Assembly: GCF_901000735.1 (NCBI RefSeq)
Contig: NC_081541.1
Location: forward strand, 30,000,813-30,064,812
DNA: 64,000 nucleotides
Direction of reading: 5' to 3'
Source: Corylus avellana
Lineage: Eukaryota; Streptophyta; Magnoliopsida; Fagales; Betulaceae
Shown: positions 57,941 to 64,000 of the stretch, one piece after another
Numbering within the stretch: the stretch's first letter is position 1
Layout of the letters: each line of letters starts with the position of its first letter
Made by a program: the position numbers and the translations under genes
The notes under the pieces: generated by a model
What the model saw: only the letters and a program-made list of their open reading frames with translations
Database searches by the model: none
Told to the model about the DNA's origin: nothing

Positions 57941-58350
57941 TTTTAAGAGTGGCGACCACCTCCTTTGTAATTCTCTTTACTTTTATTACCTTATTTGAAT
58001 AGAAAGAAAGAAAGAAAAAAAAAGAAAAGAAAAAGTAATGGATCTGTGGTCCATTAAGTATGGCATGCAAGAAAATGTTGGATATTTTTGTGAGTGCAAA
58101 CACATCCATTGTCCATATGCACAAACTGATCTCTACTAGCAAGCACACTGAATTTCCCACTAGTAAATAAGATCACGAAAGGCTGCACAACGTGTGAGGA
58201 CCAGCCACCTCTTCTACCGGTTCAGCTCGAATATCTACCGTGCTTTTATTTTGCCGACATCCGTTTGGATGGTCGCATCCGTTGCTTGCTAATTAATGCG
58301 TGTTCGAGAAGGGTTTTTCAACCCAAATTTCTTAGTTTTCTTATAGAAAT
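57941..58350. other. Spacer with no supported gene
   Basis: AT-rich with an AAAG-rich run near 58000-58035. Nothing else is recognised. Confidence 0.5.
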
Positions 58351-58516
58351 GAGAAGTGTTAAGGAGTCAAACAAATGAATTCAGAAAAAATTTTAAACTG
58401 ATGTGGCAAGAATTTTTAAATTAAAAAAAATGCAATTATCTCTCTCTTGTCTACCTTTCGCGGTGTCAGTTTGAAAATTTTTCTGGGTTTATTTGTTTGG
58501 CTCCCTAACACTTCTC
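58351..58516. mobile_element. Small MITE (166 bp)
   Basis: Inverted ends GAGAAGTGTTAAGGAGTC and the complement of GGCTCCCTAACACTTCTC, with the arms extending about 55 bp. The flanks ATAGAAAT and ATAGAAAA are an imperfect 8-bp duplication. Confidence 0.75.
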
Positions 58517-58682
58517 ATAGAAAATGCATTGTGCCCATGCGGGATATATGATGTGTGGTTCTTCGAGAGGATAGGGTTATTTATGTCTTATTTCTTTTCT
58601 TTTTTGATTGTATTTTTTGTTTTTAGGGATATAAATGCCGATGCCGTTATTTGTAATATTTATAAATGTATCTATAAAATAC

Positions 58683-58863
58683 GAGTAATGTTATAAGTTC
58701 TCCTAGAGTTATCTTAGGGTTCTCCCAAATGTGATGTGACTTTTAAAATTACCGTTGAATTCGAGATGTGATGTATTGAACTTTAATTTATTTGTGATTT
58801 TAAAAGTCACATCATATTTAGAATGACTCTAAGAAAACTCTATGAAGACTTATAGCATTACTC
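58683..58863. mobile_element. Mutator-like MITE (181 bp, perfect 9-bp TSD)
   Basis: The arms match for about 65 bp (left GAGTAATGTTATAAGTTC; complement of right GAGTAATGCTATAAGTCT). A perfect 9-bp repeat ATAAAATAC flanks it at 58674-58682 and 58864-58872. Confidence 0.88.
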
Positions 58864-58872
58864 ATAAAATAC

Positions 58873-59963
58873 AGATATCACTTTTAGATATCTGTATCTG
58901 CATCATGTTTTTATTATCCGCATTTGTGTGGTTATTGTGGTTATTGAATGCATTTATTATCTATTATCGGCATTTTAGGTAATAAACATATTTTAGTCTA
59001 TTGGGCCTTCTTTGAGTCTATATTATATTTTAAATAATTTAGGCTAGTTTTTAGTGTTTTGAACTTTTTTTTTTTTTTAATGCCCTAATGTTTTCAAAAT
59101 ATATTTGATCTCACATTACTTTGGCCTTTTTGCAAAAGTGAATGAGTGAAATGTGAGGAAAAAAAAAAAAAAAACCTTAAACAAGATAAATATAACATAT
59201 ATCTAATCCAAAACGACATTGTTTTAGTGAATTTATTAAATATATTTTATATAAAAAGTATGCGAATATGAATCCGCATATATGAATTGCGGCTTTTTTT
59301 AACCGCATTCGCATATGCGAATAATAATAGATATCCATTATGTGAATAATAGATAGTCACTGATAGTGGATATAGGCGATTAACATATGCCCGCATATAT
59401 GCTCTTACTTGCTCTGTTATTTTCGTATTGAATTGTTGTGGGAAACCTACCCATTTTTCATGATTTTGTTCTCTTCTAATATAAATTTTTTTTTTTTAAT
59501 TTTTTTTATGATTAGAAAGAAAGAGAGAGGAAAAAAAAAAAAAAAAAACGTGTCAGGGCCCGGGCCCGGGCCCATCTGACCTAAGCATGTGGGAATCGAA
59601 GTAATTCTCCAGCGCCACAACAGCACAGCACAGCACAACTTCCAACTAAAAGCCCTCGGGATATATCATACCATTACCAGCCGACAAAACAAACAAACAA
59701 CGGAAAGCAATTTTTCAGAAAGAGAGGTCATCATCCTATTTAGTTTGGGTGCTTACGTTGCCACGTGTCCTAGGTGGCATGGCACGGCCGGTGAAAGCCA
59801 GTACACCACTAAAAAGTTTGGATCCAACTTCCTACTAATAATAATGCATCTCATCATCATCCACTACGATTCTATACTGAGAAATGTTAAGGTATTAAAT
59901 TTTTTATTAGTAGGATTTTTTTAAATTTACGTGTAACTTATTTATTAGTTATCATTATATTTA
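58873..59963. other. Spacer with no supported gene
   Basis: AT-rich. Notable only for GGGCCCGGGCCCGGGCCC near 59556-59573, followed by a CACAG repeat near 59620-59636. The open frame at 59589-59924 has no recognisable domain. Confidence 0.5.
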
Positions 59964-60377
59964 GGATTAATAATTTTTTTGGTATCGGATTTTTTAAGTT
60001 TTTTAATTTTCTCTCAAGGTTTTAAAATATGACAAAATTAGTACCTCAAATTTTAAAAAATACCAAATCACCACTTCCAGTTTGAAAAATTCTATGGGTG
60101 GCCAACCGGCCCTTGGCCACCCCAAGGGCCAAAAAGAGAGTGGCCAAACCATCCCTATGGCCCTTGGGGATGGCCGCCATGGGGGTGACTCGGCCACCCT
60201 CAGATTGGCCTTGAGAGTCAAATTGGGGGTGGCCGAACCATTCTCAGGAATTTTTTAAACTGGAGGTGGTGATTCGGTTTTTTCCAAAATTTGAGGTACT
60301 AGTTTTGTCGTGTTTTAAAACTTAGGAGAAAAATTAAAAAACCTCAAAACTCAGGTACCAAAAAAGTTATTAACCCT
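59964..60377. mobile_element. Mutator-like MITE (414 bp, perfect 9-bp TSD)
   Basis: Inverted ends (left GGATTAATAATTTTTTTGG; complement of right GGGTTAATAACTTTTTTGG) with arms of over 100 bp. A perfect 9-bp repeat TTATATTTA flanks it at 59955-59963 and 60378-60386. The centre has GGTGGCC/GGCCACC stretches like those in the elements at 12939 and 32536. Confidence 0.88.
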
Positions 60378-61198
60378 TATATTTATCTTTATTAATTATT
60401 TTATTTTTTAATAAATAGGCTACACATCAATTTAATAAACATTTGTTTAGTAAAAAGTTTAATACACTCAAAACTGATATATTGTGCGTTTGTTTCCTTG
60501 TTTCTTTGATTTTTGTTTTTCAATGAACCAAGCGAAAAGAATTTTCTTGTTTTTTAAATGAACCAAAATACTCTTGGTAGGTGGTGTCCTCTGCGTTTTT
60601 CAACAAAATAAAACAACTTATGATCCATATTATCGTCGAGTTTACTTTTGGCCAAGAGGGAATTAATAAATGATTGGTTCAAAAGAATACATGTTATATC
60701 TAAATCCGACATGTTGAACAAACGAAGCGGATTTAGATTAGCTTAATTTTACCAAGTCGAAGTACTGACACAGCACGGGAATGGATTTTTCACAAAATAG
60801 ATAAAGAACAAGAACAACAAAAAATAAAGATAAATCTCGTGTTATTGGAAATAATGAAAAGGATAGGTTAAACCAAAGTCTCATTGGTCTTTTGGTAGAG
60901 TCTCACCACCCCAAAAAAAAAAAAAAAAAAAAGAAGAGAGGAATTGCCCCCCAAGAAGACATATGTTTTTCATCAAATATAATCTGTCCCCATAAAAGTA
61001 CAAAAGCACACTTAAATAGACTGACAAAACCTTGATGTGATTGAGTTTGGACCAAATCCATTATTGAATTACAATTAAAACTAATAATCTAAATAAAACT
61101 AAAAATTATTTATTTATTTTCCGTCTGGCATCAAATAGCCTATTCAAAATATTTCATTTTATTGTTAAATTAATAATTAAATTTACTTCTTTTTATCA
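60378..61198. other. Spacer with no supported gene
   Basis: AT-rich. Near 60880-60935 a short run (GGTCTTTTGGTAGAGTCTC followed by poly-A) may be a truncated SINE. Confidence 0.4.
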
Positions 61199-61360
61199 AC
61201 TTAAGTTTTTAGGATAACTGGTGATTTAACATGGTATCAGAGCCAAAGGTCTTAAGATCAAACATTGACTCTGTCAATTCACCTCCCATTTAAATTAAAT
61301 ATTCTATGTGTTGGGTCTCACTTATTAAAAGGGAGCTTAAACTTTTAGGATAACCGGTAA
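61199..61360 (+). mobile_element. TRIM remnant
   Basis: TGGTATCAGAGCC (61232-61244), a perfect initiator-Met-tRNA primer site, follows a short repeat ending TTAGGATAACTGGTGATTTA. A second copy of that repeat (TTAGGATAACCGGTAATTTA) lies near 61341-61360. The short LTR-primer site-LTR spacing suggests a decayed TRIM with no coding part. Confidence 0.6.
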
Positions 61361-61394
61361 TTTAATGCATATTAAACTTTTACAATATGCATGT

Positions 61395-61713
61395 ATTATT
61401 ATTATTTTTTTTAATCAAAAACGATTGGAGGGGAGGACCAATTGTAGTTATTCTATCTGAGCGTGATTATAATAGTACCAATCCGCAGGGGATTGCTCAG
61501 GAGAGACCTAGACGATGAAAATCGCAGGCACACCCTCAAGACCAGTCGAACCATAATTTAATCGTCTGCCCTACCAGGGCATCAATGAAACCAAGGTGGT
61601 TTGTTTATACCAATCAGACATGAGAATTTTTTATTGCGGAGATTCGAACACACATCTTAGGACTTACCTAACCACTTGAGAATTTCCTTAGGCCATTGAA
61701 CCACCACCCTTGA
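61395..61713 (-). mobile_element. tRNA-derived SINE
   Basis: On the minus strand a box A TGGTTCAATGG (61693-61703) and box B GTTCGAATC (61641-61649), both perfect matches to the pol III consensus, 43 bases apart, with about 230 bp of unrelated body and an AT-rich tail ending in (ATT)n near 61395. Confidence 0.72.
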
Positions 61714-62568
61714 TGGTTACAATATGCATGTATTGAATGAAGAGAAATATGGTTACAACTATGATGATGTGACAGTGAATATCAGTCACTAACTTTTTTT
61801 TTTTACAAATTCTTGTTGATTCAAAGGTTAATTATTACTGCCACATTATCATAATTATATAACAGTTATAAGAGTCTACTGAATGACATCATGACTTATT
61901 GAGCGAATTGATCCAATATCGCTTGTTCCTGATAAAGCCTCTCAATTCACCTGGATTTTACCACTTTGAACTTAGGCCATACAGCTCATTGTAGGTAATG
62001 AGCAGTCTAGGCCAAGTCGACCTAACGTAAAAATGACGTGCAGATTTCGTCATTATGATCACCTATCATGGATTCATGGTCAAATATCTTATTGAATGAA
62101 ACAAATAGTATATAACCTAGCTATTTGCCTTCTTTTTTTTAAAGACAGTGTAAATCAAGTAATCAATTTTCATTGAGTTTAATTTTACATATGGATGAGG
62201 ATTTGTAATATGGGTCAAAAAGATAAGAAACTAAATAAAGAGTGTATGTAGCTTCGGCTATGATTTGTTTTAGAGTTTTTATTCTGTTTGTAATAGCTTT
62301 TCGCTCGTAACTTTTTATCAATGAATGAATATGAAATATTTTTCTTTAAAACAAATAAATAAAGATGCATGAATTATTTATTATATTATGGGTTTTGAAG
62401 GGAGTAATTGATGTTATATTTAGTTGAGAGGCGGTGGTGCGGGTATGGCGTGTAGTATTTCTTGTGGGTAAAATCTAGCAAGCCGACATGTACACCATAC
62501 AATAAAGTGATCACTCTCTCACGGGTGCCCATATCTCCATACAAAAACTAAAAGTCAAAAAAACCCAT
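61714..62568. other. Upstream region of the glycine-rich protein gene
   Basis: AT-rich, no supported gene. Contains the presumed promoter of the gene at 62660. No distinct repeat is recognised. Confidence 0.5.
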
Positions 62569-62576
62569 TATAAATA
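62569..62576 (+). promoter_or_regulatory. TATA box of glycine-rich protein gene
   Basis: TATAAATA, a consensus plant TATA box. Transcription would start about 25-35 bases downstream, near 62595-62611, leaving a leader of about 50-65 bases before the ATG at 62660. Confidence 0.7.
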
Positions 62577-62659
62577 CCACTTTCCCGCTAGTGCAACACA
62601 CACCTCACCAAAAGTCACAACCCAACTTTCCCTGCAAAACTCACAAGCACAAAAGAAGG

Positions 62660-63136
62660 ATGAAAATGCAGCCCAAGATTTCCCATTTCACTCTCTTCCT
62701 TCTCTTCTTGATCACTACTTCAACTTCCATAGCATACAACACTGGTGGTGGTGGTGGTGGAAGAAAGGTTCAATCTCCGGAAATGTCTTCTATGCCCAAC
62801 GGTGGGACGGGGACCCCGACTGGTGCCACTGGCTCCGGCCATGGCCCCAATTGGGACTACCGATGGGGGTGGGGATCGGGTCCTGGAAGCGGATGGGGTT
62901 ATGGTTCAGGGTATGCCCGGTCTCCCAACGGATTTGGAGGCGGCTTTGGCTTTGGTTCTGGTTCTGGTTCTGACTCAGGCTCAGGCTCGGGTTCTGGAGG
63001 TGGTGGTGCTCAAGATGGTGGGCATGGTTTTGGAACTGGTTATGGAAGCTCGGGAAATGGCGGTTCTGGTGGAGGAAATGGTGGCGACGGGAATCACTCG
63101 CCACCGGAGTCTAAGGACAAGAGGAACCATGGTTGA
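62660..63136 (+). CDS. Small secreted glycine-rich protein
   Basis: Single exon, 158 aa, stop TGA at 63134-63136. Start chosen at ATG 62660: the same frame is open back to 62591, but that position is GTG and lies too close to the TATA box. Residues 1-25 (MKMQPKISHFTLFLLFLITT...) are a typical signal peptide with a likely cut after SIA. The mature part is rich in Gly and Ser: a short GGGGGG run, Trp/Tyr-Gly motifs (DYRWGWGSG, GWGYGSGY), a Phe-Gly block (GFGGGFGFGSGSGS), a Ser-Gly repeat, then a polar tail ending SKDKRNHG. By family knowledge such proteins are secreted to the cell wall or apoplast. No cysteine-rich domain or RNA-binding motif is present. No specific orthologue is assigned. Confidence 0.8.
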   Translation: MKMQPKISHFTLFLLFLITTSTSIAYNTGGGGGGRKVQSPEMSSMPNGGTGTPTGATGSGHGPNWDYRWGWGSGPGSGWGYGSGYARSPNGFGGGFGFGSGSGSDSGSGSGSGGGGAQDGGHGFGTGYGSSGNGGSGGGNGGDGNHSPPESKDKRNHG

Positions 63137-64000
63137 ATGTGTTGCATGGCTTTTAGATATATGATGATTTTACATGGTGTGTAAGCTATATATATATATA
63201 TATATGAGTTTTGCTTTATAAGCCATAGTGGTATGACATATTATGTAGTTTCAATTGCAATTAAGCTCCCCTCTCTCTCTTGAATATAGTTTCCATGCTA
63301 GGGAATTAAGTACTCTTAATTAACTTGAGGGATATTGTTCTAGGGATTAAAGCTCAAAAGTTTATGCAAATTTATGAACAACATTTACCTCCTTAGCTAA
63401 TTTTCAGTGGTACATAATAGTTTTGGGTGGTCAAAATTTGAATTTCTTTGCTGGGATATAATTATTCATTTACTGTCCAAGATTTCTAACAGCTAGCTTA
63501 GGAGCTGACAATAAAAAAAAAAAAGGTTAATGGAAATAAGAAGAAAACTCCGAGAGGATTGATTAAACGACCAAAGCTTGCGAAAGAAAAAAATTATAAT
63601 ATTGGGGATCATCCGATCATATCGACTTCATATAAATATAATATTTTGATAAGAGCCATGAACTGTATCTCTCTCCAAAGCTTGGGAGATATATAGATTG
63701 TATTAGTTAGGCTCATGAATATGAAAACCTGCACAAACAAAATGATTGGAACTTAAGCCCTGCTCGAAGCTTAGTATAGCCCGTAGCAAGTTTTTTCTTT
63801 TCTTTTTCTTTCCTTCTTTTTTTTTTAAGATAAAAAAATATAAATTTATTTGTTCTTGGACCCATACTCTAATAATTTCAGTAGCATCTAAATTCACCTA
63901 ATATGGACTTCTGACTGCAGAGGAGTAATTTCACTAGCCGCTATATACCATTCTTTTATTCTCATTTTATTTTTCAAAAGTTAATGTAACTTATAAAATT
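63137..64000. other. 3' flank of the glycine-rich protein gene
   Basis: AT-rich with a (TA)n run near 63188-63206. No obvious AATAAA signal close to the stop. Nothing else supported to the window end. Confidence 0.5.

Noticed and set aside
61232..61244. TGGTATCAGAGCC as part of a tRNA gene
   Set aside because: It is the complement of a tRNA 3' end, as in a retrotransposon primer site; no cloverleaf can be formed around it.
62745..63164. Overlapping open frames in other frames of the glycine-rich gene (62745-63164 plus, 62790-63104 minus)
   Set aside because: They are by-products of the GC-rich Gly/Ser codons and lack a signal peptide or start context.

Overview
This is nuclear DNA from a flowering plant, most likely a dicot (possibly a woody rosid, but nothing in the window fixes the taxon). 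The evidence is a split CHX cation/H+ antiporter gene with GT-AG introns, Ty1/copia and Ty3/gypsy elements with plant-type primer-binding sites, a plant L1-type LINE, tRNA-derived SINEs, CACTA, hAT and Mutator-like elements, and AT-rich spacers. It is a draft assembly with four N gaps: 6179-6198 and 15037-15056 (20 N each), 29242-29341 and 49445-49544 (100 N each).

Only two host genes look intact. One is a three-exon CHX antiporter at 2938-5914, 790 aa. The other is a small secreted glycine-rich protein at 62660-63136, 158 aa. A second CHX copy begins at 49326 but is cut by a gap after 119 bp. A LINE in the opposite direction lies beyond the gap.

Layout: 1-2937 is the CHX upstream region and 2938-5914 is CHX copy 1. 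6882-9620 holds three Mutator-like MITEs placed end to end in a (TTA)n tract, the third with a hAT MITE inside. 10320-12043 is a non-autonomous CACTA element. 12939-18858 is a Mutator-like element split by a minus-strand copia (13171-18031). 18859-19848 is the distal part of a second CHX upstream copy. 20974-22662 holds a hAT MITE, a LINE scrap, a foldback MITE and a tandem TRIM. 22669-46296 is a plus-strand copia whose 3' LTR is interrupted by a gypsy element (27609-45774). The gag of that gypsy element is interrupted in turn by a minus-strand gag-only gypsy element (34921-40461). 46563-49444 is the remaining CHX upstream duplication plus partial exon 1. 49545-53785 is a minus-strand LINE. 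53786-62568 is mostly spacer with small MITEs, SINEs and an RNase H pseudogene. The glycine-rich protein gene is at the right end.

The most useful structural facts are these. (1) The CHX upstream region is present in two to three copies, so several insertions in one copy have an empty site in another, which proves their boundaries. (2) The 3.6 kb either side of the 100-N gap at 29242 are nearly identical (25605-29241 and 29342-32963) and end and begin exactly at the gap. This looks like an unmerged contig overlap, not a biological duplication. (3) Two gypsy elements, one inside the other, lack reverse transcriptase and integrase but share related termini and 3' regions.

I found no clearly new biological system. 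The window is best read as a dated record of nested transposition around a duplicated antiporter locus.
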